Below are positions 7,417 to 16,443 of a DNA stretch of 54,510 bases, piece by piece. The DNA is from Candidatus Gastranaerophilales bacterium. GTDB lineage: Bacteria; Cyanobacteriota; Vampirovibrionia; Gastranaerophilales; Gastranaerophilaceae. The position numbers were made by a program, and so were the translations under genes. Numbering within the stretch: position 1 is the stretch's first letter; each line of letters opens with the position of its first letter. A model generated the notes under the pieces. It was not told the origin of the DNA and made no database searches. It was given only the letters and a program-made list of their open reading frames with translations. The DNA lies in NCBI GenBank assembly GCA_944325025.1, contig CALUYN010000012.1, positions 1 through 54,510 of the forward strand, written 5' to 3'.

Positions 7417-8331
7417 ATGATTTTAATCGGCGAGAATATTCATGTTATTTCAAAATCCGTGCGAGAAGCTTTAATTGAACGTGACGAAAAATTTATTGCG
7501 GATTTAATTGATATTCAGAAAAATATGGATTATATTGATTTGAACGTGGGGCCTGCAAAGAAAAATCTTGAAGGTATTTTGTCATGGCTTGCGGGGTTGG
7601 CGCAAAGCAGGACTGATGCCGGTATTTCATTTGATACGACAAATTCTGTTGAAATGGAAAAAGGTTTAAAGTCTTTTCACGGAAAAACTTTTATCAATAG
7701 TACGAGCAAAGATGTTGAACGTCTTGAAAAAATGACAGATTTAGCGCTTGAATATAACAGCAACCTGATTGCTCTGACTTTGAGTAAAGAAACAGGTATT
7801 CCAAAAACTTGTGACGGGCGTTTAGAAATTGCCTTTGAAATTTATGAAAAATGTCTTGAAAAAGGGATAGAAAGCGGCAAGATATTTTTTGATCCTCTGA
7901 CTTTACCTGTCTGTGTTGAGCAGGGACAGGCTTTGGAAGCATTAAATACAATTAAAATGATTAAGGAAAGTTTTGACCCGCCTGTAAAAACTGTTATCGG
8001 ACTTTCAAATATCTCAAACGGCTGTTTGAAAGATATAAGGTCTTTAATTAACAGAATTTTTGCCGTACTGGCATTTGGGGCGGGACTTGATGCGGCAATT
8101 GTTGATGCAAGGGATTTGGAACTTATGCGGATTTTTAAAATGCTAGAAACTGATAATCCGCAAACACCGCTTGATGTCCTTTATCTCAAACTCGCAGCAA
8201 TTGTGCGTGATTTCGGTGAAATTGACGGGGTTGAATATGACAGAGATTGCGAAGAACAGGCAAAAGTTGTTAAAACAGCAAGAATTCTCTTGAATAAAGA
8301 GATTTATTCCCCAAGCTTTACACAAATATAA
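7417..8331 (+). CDS. Methyltetrahydrofolate:corrinoid methyltransferase-like protein (AcsE family)
   Basis: Pterin-binding TIM-barrel protein of 304 residues. The landmarks of AcsE/MeTr are present: LIGENI near the start, DLNVGPA (residues ~42-48), FDTTNS, INSTSKD, LTLSKETGIP, the FDPLTLPV strand, IGLSNIS, FGAGLDAAIVDA, and the ending ARILLNKEIYSPSF. AcsE transfers the methyl of CH3-THF to a corrinoid iron-sulfur protein in the Wood-Ljungdahl pathway. No other gene of that pathway is nearby, so it may serve another corrinoid protein. It is longer than the usual ~262 residues because of extra sequence near residues 245-280. Translation appears leaderless. Confidence 0.75.
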   Translation: MILIGENIHVISKSVREALIERDEKFIADLIDIQKNMDYIDLNVGPAKKNLEGILSWLAGLAQSRTDAGISFDTTNSVEMEKGLKSFHGKTFINSTSKDVERLEKMTDLALEYNSNLIALTLSKETGIPKTCDGRLEIAFEIYEKCLEKGIESGKIFFDPLTLPVCVEQGQALEALNTIKMIKESFDPPVKTVIGLSNISNGCLKDIRSLINRIFAVLAFGAGLDAAIVDARDLELMRIFKMLETDNPQTPLDVLYLKLAAIVRDFGEIDGVEYDRDCEEQAKVVKTARILLNKEIYSPSFTQI

Positions 8332-8344
8332 TTTTTGCTATAAT
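8317..8344 (+). promoter_or_regulatory. Promoter of the exported TPR gene
   Basis: -35 TTTACA (8317-8322), 16-nt spacer, -10 TATAAT (8339-8344), at the very end of the acsE-like gene. It places a start near 8351, ahead of the Shine-Dalgarno AGGAG at 8366-8370. Confidence 0.65.
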
Positions 8345-8376
8345 GTTGTTATATAACTAAAGATTAGGAGAGTGGG

Positions 8377-10419
8377 ATTATTAAAAAGCAGTTATTAGTT
8401 TCGGCATTATTATCTTTAATACTTACAGGTTCTCAGGTTCAGGCAATGACACCTGAAGTTAATTTGTTATATCAGCAGGCATGTTCTGCGGAATATAAGG
8501 AAGATTATACAACGGCAGTACAGAAGCTGACTGAAGCCATAAAGCTTGCCGGCAACGATGTTATGCTTTATACAAAACTCGCAGGCGTTTACAGCGAAAT
8601 GGGCGAGTATGATAAAGCACTTGCAGCTTATGCAAAAGTTGCACAGCTGAAACCCGCTGACGGATATATTTACATAAGCGTCGGAAGTATTTATGAAAAT
8701 CAGGGCAAATATAAAGAAGCTCTTGAGGCTTATAACAAAGTTGCACAAATGTGTCCTGAATATCTGTATAATTATTTAAATATTGCAAATGTCCAGTACC
8801 AATTAAGAGATTACAAAGGCGCAATTGAAAATTATAACAAATTTTTAGCAACATACTCACAGCATTCGGAAGCTCGTGAAAATCTCGCAAATTCATATAT
8901 GAATGACGGCAATTTCGCAAGTGCCGCAAATGAGTATGAAAATTTATATGTAAAAAATCCTGCTTCATTTAAGGATTATGCAAACTTTGGACTTGCACTT
9001 TACAGGCTGAAAAATTACGAAAAAGCCTCTGCATTTCTTGAAAAAGCTGTTGAGGCCGAGCCTGATAATATAACTGCACGAATAAGTCTTGCTCTTTCTT
9101 ATCAGGAGCTTGAAAAAGATGACCTTGCGCTTGCACAGTATGATGTTATTTTCAGGCAGCAGCCCGGCTTGAATTCTTTAAGGCTTGATTACGGAAACCT
9201 TCTTGCAGATATGGGTAAAGATGATGCTGCTATTGCGAACTATAGAATTTATATTCAAAACTATCCGCAGGATGCAAGGGCTTATCAGAACATCGGTGTT
9301 GTATACAAACGCATGAACAAGCTCGACGATGTTATCGCAAATTATGAAAAAGCTCTTGAACTTCAAAAAGATAAAAGGGATATAAATCTTGTTGAAGACC
9401 TTGCAGAATGTTATCATATGAAAAAAGATTACGTAAATGCTTTGAAATATTATGATGAAGTTCTTCTTGTTAAAAAAGACGATTACAATCTCAAATATAA
9501 CAAAGCGCTTGTGCTTCATGCAATGGACAGGTATAATGATGCGATTGCAATCTATAATGATTTGCTGAAACAAAAATCTGATGATACTGCCGTAAAGAAT
9601 AATTTAATGGCAGCTCTTGTTGCGCTCGGCGATGTTTATCTGAATGATAAAAATTTCTCCCTTGCAACTTCTGCGTTTGAACAGGCCGTTTCTCTCGGTA
9701 CAAAAGATTCTTATGCATATTACGGGCTTGCAAAGGCTTACCGCGCCTGCGAACTTGACGACAAGGCCGCTGATGCGTATGAAAAAGCTATTGCTCTTGC
9801 GCCTGATAATACAGAATACAGCAATGAATACGCAGAATTTATTTCAACAGCAAATAAACCTGCAGATATAACATCCGCTCCTCAGCCTGACAATTCAGAA
9901 ATTAAAGAGATAAAACTCACAGTAGAGCCTGAGCAGCAAGAAAATCCAGACAAAAATTTGACTAATAAGAGTTTGATTGCTAAGGGTGATGAAAATTATA
10001 AAAGCCAAAAATACGATGATGCGATTACCAATTATCAGGAAGCATTAAAACTTAATCCTTCGGATGAAATTACTCTTTTGAAACTGGGTAATATTTATAA
10101 AATAAAAAATGATAACAAAAACGCATTGGATTTTTATAAAAAAGCTATAGTTGTGAACCCGAACTATGCTGACGGATGGTTTAATCTCGGTTTGGTTTAC
10201 GCGAATGAAGAAAATACTTCTAAGGCAAAAGAATGTTTCCATCGTGTAATTACACTTGATCCTGCATACGGTTATGCATATTATGCACTTGCTCTGGCTT
10301 ATGATCAGGACGGTGATGAAAAAGAAGCTCTTGATAATTACAGAATATTCTTAACCCGCAATAAAGATGAAGCTGTTGCAAAAACAGTCAGAGAAAGAAT
10401 TAAAGCACTCGAAAAATGA
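8377..10419 (+). CDS. Exported tetratricopeptide-repeat protein with AUU start
   Basis: About 680 residues. The first in-frame ATG (8446) would remove an obvious signal peptide. Codons from 8377 read (ATT)-I-K-K-Q-L-L-V-S-A-L-L-S-L-I-L-T-G-S and then QVQA, a classic n-, h- and c-region ending in a signal peptidase I site. AGGAG at 8366-8370 is 6 nt before ATT 8377. A TAG at 8365 closes the frame, and no ATG, GTG or TTG lies between. The mature part consists of TPR units, interrupted by a Pro/Glu/Gln-rich linker (residues ~485-520), with further TPRs after it. It probably acts in the periplasm as a protein scaffold. Its stop overlaps the next ATG (ATGA). Confidence 0.8.
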   Translation: MIKKQLLVSALLSLILTGSQVQAMTPEVNLLYQQACSAEYKEDYTTAVQKLTEAIKLAGNDVMLYTKLAGVYSEMGEYDKALAAYAKVAQLKPADGYIYISVGSIYENQGKYKEALEAYNKVAQMCPEYLYNYLNIANVQYQLRDYKGAIENYNKFLATYSQHSEARENLANSYMNDGNFASAANEYENLYVKNPASFKDYANFGLALYRLKNYEKASAFLEKAVEAEPDNITARISLALSYQELEKDDLALAQYDVIFRQQPGLNSLRLDYGNLLADMGKDDAAIANYRIYIQNYPQDARAYQNIGVVYKRMNKLDDVIANYEKALELQKDKRDINLVEDLAECYHMKKDYVNALKYYDEVLLVKKDDYNLKYNKALVLHAMDRYNDAIAIYNDLLKQKSDDTAVKNNLMAALVALGDVYLNDKNFSLATSAFEQAVSLGTKDSYAYYGLAKAYRACELDDKAADAYEKAIALAPDNTEYSNEYAEFISTANKPADITSAPQPDNSEIKEIKLTVEPEQQENPDKNLTNKSLIAKGDENYKSQKYDDAITNYQEALKLNPSDEITLLKLGNIYKIKNDNKNALDFYKKAIVVNPNYADGWFNLGLVYANEENTSKAKECFHRVITLDPAYGYAYYALALAYDQDGDEKEALDNYRIFLTRNKDEAVAKTVRERIKALEK

Positions 10420-10820
10420 AAAAATTAATTATCGCAGTTTGTTTTATACTTTTATTTACAACAGCCTGCATAAATGATAAAGCCGGCATTTTGTTTAACA
10501 AATATCCAATTACAAAGGATAATATTTATGATTACGAAAAGGTTTTTCCCGCAGGTTCAAGAATTTATTATGTAATTTTGATGCCTAAAAAAGTTGAATC
10601 TAGATATCTTTATATTCAGGTTGTAAAAAAAGATAATGACTACGGACAGTTTGGCTACAAACTCGTCTGGACGCGCGACATAAGATTAAAAGATGAAGAA
10701 ATTAATTATTTTACGGACTACTTTGTTTTACATGAGGACGGTTACTATTTTATGAAGGTTTATTCCAAAGACAATCCGCATAAAGTTCTTGCTGCTGCGG
10801 AGTTTTCTGTTACGAAGTAA
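10416..10820 (+). CDS. Small lipoprotein of unknown function
   Basis: 134 residues beginning [18 protein letters not shown], a lipoprotein signal with a permissive lipobox (TTA-C18). The mature part is beta-rich ([48 protein letters not shown]). It is translationally coupled to the TPR gene by a 4-nt overlap, so the two probably act together at the envelope. No family recognised. Confidence 0.75.
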   Translation: MKKLIIAVCFILLFTTACINDKAGILFNKYPITKDNIYDYEKVFPAGSRIYYVILMPKKVESRYLYIQVVKKDNDYGQFGYKLVWTRDIRLKDEEINYFTDYFVLHEDGYYFMKVYSKDNPHKVLAAAEFSVTK

Positions 10821-10891
10821 ATAGACAAATAAGTAATTTTATTGTAATATTATTTTCAAATGTGCGGCATACTTTCCAAAAAGAGGTATTT

Positions 10892-11770
10892 ATGAAAGGT
10901 ATTGTATTAGCGGGCGGTTCAGGTACAAGATTATATCCGAGTACCATAGCAGTTTCAAAACAGCTTTTGCCGATTTATGACAAGCCGATGATTTATCATC
11001 CTATTTCTGTTTTGATGCTTGCCGGAATAAAAGATATTTTGATTATTTCAACCCCTGTTGATTTGCCTAATTTTAAAAGAGTTCTCGGTGACGGAAGCCA
11101 ATTTGGCGTAAAATTTTCATATAAACAGCAGCCATCTCCTGACGGGCTTGCACAGGCATTTATTCTAGGCGAAGAATTTATAGGTGATGATAATGCTGCA
11201 CTTATTCTTGGCGATAACATATTTTACGGCGCCGGCTTTTCAGGCAAATTAAAACGTGTTGTAGCAAATATAAATAAAAATGGCGGAGCAACAGTGTTCG
11301 GCTATCAGGTAAAAGATCCGCAAAGGTTCGGGGTCGTTGAGTTTGACCAAAACGGCAAAGCACTTTCTATTGAAGAAAAACCGAAAAATCCCAAATCAAA
11401 TTATGCAGTCACAGGTTTGTATTTTTATGATAACAAAGTTGTTGAATATGCGAAGAACTTAAAACCTTCTCTAAGGGGCGAGCTTGAAATTACGGATTTA
11501 AATAATATTTACCTGAAAAACAATAAATTAAGTGTGGAGCTTTTTCCGCGCGGCTTTGCATGGCTTGATACAGGAACACACGATTCACTTTTACAGGCAA
11601 GCCAGTACGTAAAAACAATTGAAGAAAATCAGGGGATAAAAATAGCCTGCCTTGAAGAAGTTGCCTATCGTATGGGTTTTGTAACAAAAGAAGATTTACA
11701 AAAATCTGTTGAAAAGTTCAATAATAATGAATATTTTGCTTATATAAAAAATATGCTTAACAAGTTGTAA
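10892..11770 (+). CDS. rmlA: Glucose-1-phosphate thymidylyltransferase
   Basis: Makes dTDP-glucose from dTTP and glucose-1-phosphate, the first step towards dTDP-L-rhamnose and related sugars. The 292 residues carry the nucleotide-binding [51 protein letters not shown], and [16 protein letters not shown]. The start at 10892 (MKGIVLAGG) follows AAAGAGG; ten codons further upstream are non-homologous and were left out. rmlB, rmlC and rmlD are not in the window. Confidence 0.95.
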   Translation: MKGIVLAGGSGTRLYPSTIAVSKQLLPIYDKPMIYHPISVLMLAGIKDILIISTPVDLPNFKRVLGDGSQFGVKFSYKQQPSPDGLAQAFILGEEFIGDDNAALILGDNIFYGAGFSGKLKRVVANINKNGGATVFGYQVKDPQRFGVVEFDQNGKALSIEEKPKNPKSNYAVTGLYFYDNKVVEYAKNLKPSLRGELEITDLNNIYLKNNKLSVELFPRGFAWLDTGTHDSLLQASQYVKTIEENQGIKIACLEEVAYRMGFVTKEDLQKSVEKFNNNEYFAYIKNMLNKL

Positions 11771-11828
11771 GATTTTTTATTTTAACCTATAATTACTTTT
11801 GAGATTTAGGGTAATGTGCGAGGTGAGC

Positions 11829-13079
11829 ATGAATATTGAGAACATTAAAAAAGTTGATCCGCAGGTAGCAGCAGAAATAGAAAAAGAGTTTGAAAGACAG
11901 CAAAATACTATAGAGCTGATTGCAAGCGAGAATATAACATCAAAAGCTGTTATGGAAGCATGCGGAAGTGTTTTGACAAATAAATACGCAGAAGGCAAGC
12001 CCCATAAAAGATTTTATAACGGCTGCGAGCATGTGGATGTGATTGAAGAACTTGCTCAAAAAAGGGCATGCGAACTTTTTAAAATGGATCATGCAAATGT
12101 TCAGCCCCACAGTGGTGCTCAGGCAAATATGGCTGTTTTTATGGCGGTTTTAAAACCGGGTGATAAGGTTCTCGGTATGGATTTGTCAAACGGCGGCCAC
12201 CTGTCGCATGGTTCACCTGTCAATTTTTCAGGGCTTTACTTTGATGTAAAAAGCTACGGAGTCGATGAATACGGTAATATAGATTATGAAAACGTTCGTC
12301 AGATGGCTCACGAACACAAACCAAAACTTATTATCTGCGGTGCAAGCAACTATTCTAAAATTATTGACTTTAAAAAGTTCAGAGAAATTGCCGATGAAGT
12401 TGGAGCATATTTGTTAGCTGATATTGCACACATTGCAGGACTTGTTGCAGCAGGTTTGCATCCATCTCCTGCGGGTTATGCTCAGTTTGTAACAACAACT
12501 ACTCACAAATCTTTAAGAGGCCCCAGAGGCGGAATTACTATGTGTGATGAGGAGTTTGCACAAATTATTGATAAAGCTATTTTCCCCGGCATGCAGGGCG
12601 GCCCTTTAGAACACATTATTGCAGGTAAAGCTGTTGCGCTGTTGGAAGCTTCAAAACCGGAATTTAAAGAGTATGCGCAGCAGATTTTGAAAAATGCAAA
12701 AGCTCTTGCGCAGGGCTTAATGGACGAAGGCATGGATATTGTCGGCGGAATGACCGAAAATCATTTGATGACGCTTGACCTTCGCAAAACCGGCAAAACC
12801 GGAAAAGATATGGCAAATGTTCTTGAGCGTGTCGGAATTACCGCAAACAAAAATACAGTGCCAAATGATCCGCAAAGCCCCTTTATTACAAGCGGCATAA
12901 GATTAGGGGTTCCTGCTGTAACCACTCGTGGCTTTAAAGAAGATGATATGACGGAAGTTGCAAAAATTATTGCATCTGCGATATTTTCATCAGATAATGA
13001 ATTGGGATTGCAAAATTTAAGAGAACGTTCTCTCAAACTTTGCAAGAAATACCCGATATATCAGAAGATAGGAGGGTAA
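11829..13079 (+). CDS. glyA: Serine hydroxymethyltransferase
   Basis: PLP enzyme converting serine plus THF to glycine plus 5,10-methylene-THF. 416 residues with [54 protein letters not shown], and the PLP-lysine motif [14 protein letters not shown]. The ATG at 11829 follows GAGGTGA. An upstream in-frame start exists, but it would add non-homologous residues. Confidence 0.97.
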   Translation: MNIENIKKVDPQVAAEIEKEFERQQNTIELIASENITSKAVMEACGSVLTNKYAEGKPHKRFYNGCEHVDVIEELAQKRACELFKMDHANVQPHSGAQANMAVFMAVLKPGDKVLGMDLSNGGHLSHGSPVNFSGLYFDVKSYGVDEYGNIDYENVRQMAHEHKPKLIICGASNYSKIIDFKKFREIADEVGAYLLADIAHIAGLVAAGLHPSPAGYAQFVTTTTHKSLRGPRGGITMCDEEFAQIIDKAIFPGMQGGPLEHIIAGKAVALLEASKPEFKEYAQQILKNAKALAQGLMDEGMDIVGGMTENHLMTLDLRKTGKTGKDMANVLERVGITANKNTVPNDPQSPFITSGIRLGVPAVTTRGFKEDDMTEVAKIIASAIFSSDNELGLQNLRERSLKLCKKYPIYQKIGG

Positions 13080-13167
13080 GAAGGTAGGAAGGCAGGCTGT
13101 TATCGGGAAATAAACATTTTGAGTAGAAATTAGCTTGACCTCCTGATCTCCGTACTTCTGGCCTTCT
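13080..13167. repeat. Intergenic AAGGCAGG-type repeat
   Basis: GAAGGTAGGAAGGCAGGC just after glyA, and CT-rich sequence (CTCCTGATCTCC, GGCCTTC) near 13141-13167, form loose inverted arms. The same AAGGCAGG unit, as its complement CTGCCTTC in tandem, is found inside priA at 31318-31344. Confidence 0.45.
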
Positions 13168-13187
13168 AATTACAAAGGATTAATTCA

Positions 13188-14219
13188 ATGCTTATAAAAC
13201 TAACACACGCACACGTAATCGGAACAGTAATAGCTTATTTAATCGGGGTATGTCTTGTGCCTCTTGTTATAAGCTTTTCTAAAAAAGAGGGGCTTGTAGA
13301 TGTTCCGAACGAAAGGAAAATTCATACCAAACCTATATCAAGAATAGGCGGAGTTGCCATCTGGGCAAGTACAATGCTCACGTTCTTGTGTCTTGTTTTT
13401 ATGAGCTACTACCCTTACGGAAGTCTGTTATCAGGTATTTTGCTCGGCGGCTCTTTGATGTTTTTGCTCGGGCTTGTTGATGATATTTATAATCTTGATG
13501 CAAAATTTAAACTGTTTTTACAGGTTTCAATAGCGACACTGGTTTATCTTCTGGGTGTTCAGATTAATAATGTTCCATTCATAGGTGATTTGGGTATATT
13601 TTCATACCCGATAACTTTATTATGGATTGTCGGAATTTCAAATGCTTTGAATTTTATCGACGGTGTAGACGGGCTTGCAGGTTCTGTTGTAACCATAAAT
13701 GCAGTAACCCTTGCCATTATTGCTGTTGCAATGACACCGCCAAATCCCATAAGTGCTTTAATCGGATTTATTCTAGCAGGTTCAATGCTCGCGTTTTTAA
13801 CTTATAACTTTAATCCCGCAAGAATTTTTATGGGGGACAGCGGAGCGCTGTTTTCTGGCTTTTTACTGGCAACCATATCAATAACAGGAGTTATGAAAGC
13901 TGCAACACTCGCAATTTTATTGCCGTTTCTTGTATTGGCTGTTCCTATTATGGACATAACTTTTTCATCATTACGCAGAATTGCCAAAGGAAAATCCCCT
14001 TTTGTAGCTGATGCTGAGCATATTCATCATAAATTGCTGCACGCCGGTTTTTCTCAGAAAAAGACTGTTATGATTTTAACATCTGTTGCAATTATCGCAG
14101 GTGCGCTTGCGTCGCTCTTTATGGGAAGCCAGACAATAAAACACTATTTTATCTATATTCTGGTAATAGTTGCCATAATGTTGTTGTTAAACTTCATAAA
14201 GGTCTTGACAAAAAAATAA
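13188..14219 (+). CDS. Undecaprenyl-phosphate N-acetylhexosamine-1-phosphate transferase (WecA/TagO type)
   Basis: Polytopic inner-membrane enzyme of the MraY/WecA family that loads a sugar-1-phosphate onto the undecaprenyl carrier to begin polysaccharide synthesis. 343 residues and about ten hydrophobic segments. Family motifs: VDVPNERKIHTKPISRIGG, LVDDIYNLDAKFKL (catalytic DD), NALNFIDGVDGLAG, RIFMGDSGALFSGF, and HIHHKLLHAGFS. These fit WecA/TagO rather than MraY. AAAGGA precedes the ATG. It follows rmlA and glyA in the same direction, which suits a role in surface glycan assembly. Confidence 0.88.
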   Translation: MLIKLTHAHVIGTVIAYLIGVCLVPLVISFSKKEGLVDVPNERKIHTKPISRIGGVAIWASTMLTFLCLVFMSYYPYGSLLSGILLGGSLMFLLGLVDDIYNLDAKFKLFLQVSIATLVYLLGVQINNVPFIGDLGIFSYPITLLWIVGISNALNFIDGVDGLAGSVVTINAVTLAIIAVAMTPPNPISALIGFILAGSMLAFLTYNFNPARIFMGDSGALFSGFLLATISITGVMKAATLAILLPFLVLAVPIMDITFSSLRRIAKGKSPFVADAEHIHHKLLHAGFSQKKTVMILTSVAIIAGALASLFMGSQTIKHYFIYILVIVAIMLLLNFIKVLTKK

Positions 14220-14328
14220 TTATGTGTTATCATCCCACATGGATTTAATTACTCAGTTTTGAGCCATGTCGTTTTCACGAGATAGATGTTCAAAATATTT
14301 AAGTGTAAGTCCGCCTATATAGTTGAAT

Positions 14329-14356
14329 GTTAAACTTTTTTGTTTACAAGTTTAAC
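14329..14356 (+). promoter_or_regulatory. Leader hairpin before the 14402 gene
   Basis: Perfect 9-bp stem GTTAAACTT / AAGTTTAAC around a 10-nt loop, about 46 nt before the start codon. There is no T-run, so it is not a terminator. Function unknown. Confidence 0.4.
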
Positions 14357-14401
14357 AGTAGAAGACGTTACGTGTATTAGTTAAGTAAAGGTTTATTAGC
14401 T

Positions 14402-14929
14402 ATGACAGTAAGTAAAGTTGGACAAAATGAAAATACTCATTTAAATACGATTGTTAAATCTACGGCATTAGGTACGGCGGCAGGATACTCTCTCAAATAT
14501 TTGTGGCCTGTAACAAAACAGGAAAATGATTTTAACCCGCGCACAGTTATCAATTACTGCCGTAAAGTTACGAACAAAAATTGTGTTGCAGAATTCAAAT
14601 TAAAAAAACAAATGACACCTGCTCAGGATACGTTTGTCAAAATGATTGAAAATGAAGACAAAATCAAAAAAGATGCATTCACATTTGAGAATATTACTAA
14701 TAAGGTAAAAGCTCTGGGCGGCGAAGAGTCTGCTGCGGGAAAAGAATTCAGAAATATCATCAGATATGTGAATGAAACATCTAAATCAATGACAAGAAAA
14801 TTTGCAACAGCTTATCATATTATGTTGAAATTTAAAAGACCGGCTGTACCGTTTTTGGTAGCAGGTGCAGGCGCAGGCTTTTTGGCAGGATTTGCGCATA
14901 ATGTCATGAAAGATGACTTTAGTGCATAA
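14402..14929 (+). CDS. Unknown membrane-associated protein
   Basis: 175 residues. A Gly/Ala-rich segment at residues ~20-37 (STALGTAAGYSLKYLWPV) and a hydrophobic C-terminal segment at ~148-168 (AVPFLVAGAGAGFLAGFAH) flank a basic/acidic helical centre (KLKKQMTPAQDTFVKMIENE, VKALGGEESAAGKEFRNIIR). AAAGG lies upstream of the ATG, and the gene has its own terminator. No family recognised; the layout suggests a small membrane-anchored protein. Confidence 0.65.
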   Translation: MTVSKVGQNENTHLNTIVKSTALGTAAGYSLKYLWPVTKQENDFNPRTVINYCRKVTNKNCVAEFKLKKQMTPAQDTFVKMIENEDKIKKDAFTFENITNKVKALGGEESAAGKEFRNIIRYVNETSKSMTRKFATAYHIMLKFKRPAVPFLVAGAGAGFLAGFAHNVMKDDFSA

Positions 14930-14957
14930 TTTTATATTTTTTCACCAAAAAAATATA

Positions 14958-14990
14958 AGGTCGAATTGATTCAATTCGGCTATTTTTTTT
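14958..14990 (+). terminator. Terminator of the 14402 gene
   Basis: Stem GTCGAATTG / CAATTCGGC (one G-U pair), then a T-rich tract at 14981-14990. Confidence 0.8.
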
Positions 14991-15401
14991 CATAATAAAT
15001 GTTATGGGAAGTGGAACAATATAATAAAGCTACCTTGTTGGTACTTTCTTGTACCGACAAGAAAGTACCGCAAAGAAACTCCCGGCAGTCACTTCGTTCA
15101 CTAATCAATTGTAATTGCTCAACTCAAGCCGGCTAAACTCGCTCATACGTCATTCTGAACTTGTTTCAGAATCTTTAAATATTACGCTCAGACAATAGCC
15201 GGCTTGTTGTTGTTTCGCAAACATTGATTGTTCACTACGTTAAATGCCGGATTATTTTTTTTATTTTTCGTGCGCTTCGCGCACTGTAAAGAACTTAACG
15301 TCCTATCGCCTTAACGTCTTATCGACTTCAGATAACATTTATTATGTACATTATCTTGTTTGTAATATAATGTTACTGTCAGGTAAAGGGAGAAATTACA
15401 A
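14991..15401. other. Gene-free repeat-rich stretch
   Basis: No supportable gene. It holds the 15040-15069 hairpin, a TCATTCTGAA...TTCAGAATCT dispersed repeat (15149-15174), the small hairpin GTGCGCTTCGCGCAC (15270-15284), and a twice-repeated CTTAACGTCxTATCG unit near 15295-15330. A 60-codon frame at 15244 runs through these repeats and has no ribosome-binding site, so it was not annotated. Confidence 0.6.
15040..15069. repeat. Perfect 13-bp hairpin repeat
   Basis: GGTACTTTCTTGT, ACCG, ACAAGAAAGTACC. It resembles a dispersed hairpin known from many bacterial genomes and lies in a gene-free stretch. Confidence 0.7.
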
Positions 15402-16355
15402 ATGGGAAAGAATAGAATTGGTATAGATGTAGGCGGAACTAATGTTAAAATTGCACTTGTTAATGACAAAGGCGAAATCAAATATTCAAACTCTGTTCCG
15501 ACACGTGCTGAGATGGGTTATGAATACACTGTTAATAATATAAAACAGGCAATTCATGACCTTCTGGCAGAAACAAAGCTGACAACAAAAGATATTGAAG
15601 GTATAGGCTTTGGATTTCCGGGACAGGTTGATTATAAAGCAGGAATTGTCAGAAACGCTCCAAACATCCCGGGCTGGGTAGAAGTTCCTATTGCAAAACT
15701 TATTGAAGACGAATTTCATATCCCGACACGTGTTGATAACGACGTAAGATGCGCTGCACTAGGCGAACTCAATTACGGTGCCGGCAAGGGCTGCGAAAAT
15801 TTAATCTGTATTACTGTAGGGACAGGTATAGGTTCAGGATTAATTGTTAACGGAAAACTTGTGCGCGGCGCTTCAAACGCAGCCGGCGAAATCGGTCATA
15901 TCAAACTTCAAATGACAGACGGGCCTATATGCGGATGCGGTGATACAGGTTGTTTAGAAGCATTTGCCTCAGGTCCTTCCATAGTTGCAATGGCTAATGA
16001 CTATATCAGAGGCGGAAAATCTGCGAAATTCCGTGAAATGGCTGAAGGCGGAGCAATAACACCTTTCATAGTTTGCGAAGCTGCAAAAGCAGGAGATCCT
16101 GTTGCACAAAGAATTTTCACAATTATGGGTGAATACATAGGAATAGGTATGGCAAGCGTTGTCAATCTTTTGAACCCTGAAAAAATTATTGTGGGCGGCG
16201 GAGTTGCAGATGCAGGTGACTTTCTTTTAAATCCTTTAAAAGAAACACTTTACAAACGTGCAATGAAAGTTGCAGGCGCGGCAGTAGAAGTTGTTCCCGC
16301 TCAACTTGGCAACACAGCAGGCGTTATCGGCGCAAGCTTATTGATTGAAAGCTAA
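15402..16355 (+). CDS. ROK-family sugar kinase (glucokinase-like)
   Basis: 317 residues. The ATP-binding GIDVGGTNVKIALV is at the start, followed by GFGFPGQV, RVDNDVRCAALGE, and TVGTGIGSGLIVNG. The ROK zinc-binding signature CGCGDTGCLEAFASG is near residues 180-195, with EIGHI just before it. The best fit is glucose to glucose-6-phosphate, but ROK kinases also use fructose, allose or N-acetylmannosamine, so the substrate is not certain. AAAGGGAG precedes the ATG. Confidence 0.88.
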   Translation: MGKNRIGIDVGGTNVKIALVNDKGEIKYSNSVPTRAEMGYEYTVNNIKQAIHDLLAETKLTTKDIEGIGFGFPGQVDYKAGIVRNAPNIPGWVEVPIAKLIEDEFHIPTRVDNDVRCAALGELNYGAGKGCENLICITVGTGIGSGLIVNGKLVRGASNAAGEIGHIKLQMTDGPICGCGDTGCLEAFASGPSIVAMANDYIRGGKSAKFREMAEGGAITPFIVCEAAKAGDPVAQRIFTIMGEYIGIGMASVVNLLNPEKIIVGGGVADAGDFLLNPLKETLYKRAMKVAGAAVEVVPAQLGNTAGVIGASLLIES

Positions 16356-16379
16356 AGTGAGAAGTATTTTTTTCTTTTC

Positions 16380-16404
16380 TCATCCTGAATTTATTTCAGG
16401 ATCT
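16380..16404. repeat. Dispersed TCATCCTGAATT...TTCAGGATCT hairpin
   Basis: Inserted between the ROK kinase and holA. The open frame of holA continues through it (giving SHPEFISGS), but this is repeat DNA, not conserved protein. Confidence 0.75.
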
Positions 16405-16443
16405 CACATAATGACGCAGCTGACAAAAATAAAAATAAATTAT

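Noticed and set aside
8372-8400. GTG at 8372 as start of the exported TPR protein
   Set aside because: It is in another frame and stops after a few codons; only ATT or ATA codons are available in the correct frame.
15244-15426. 60-codon frame between the 14402 gene and the ROK kinase
   Set aside because: No ribosome-binding site, low-complexity Phe/Tyr composition, runs through repeats and overlaps the true start of the kinase gene.
16345-16443. Extended HolA start containing SHPEFISGS
   Set aside because: Those residues are a chance translation of the dispersed TCATCCTGAATT repeat; the family start is at 16444.
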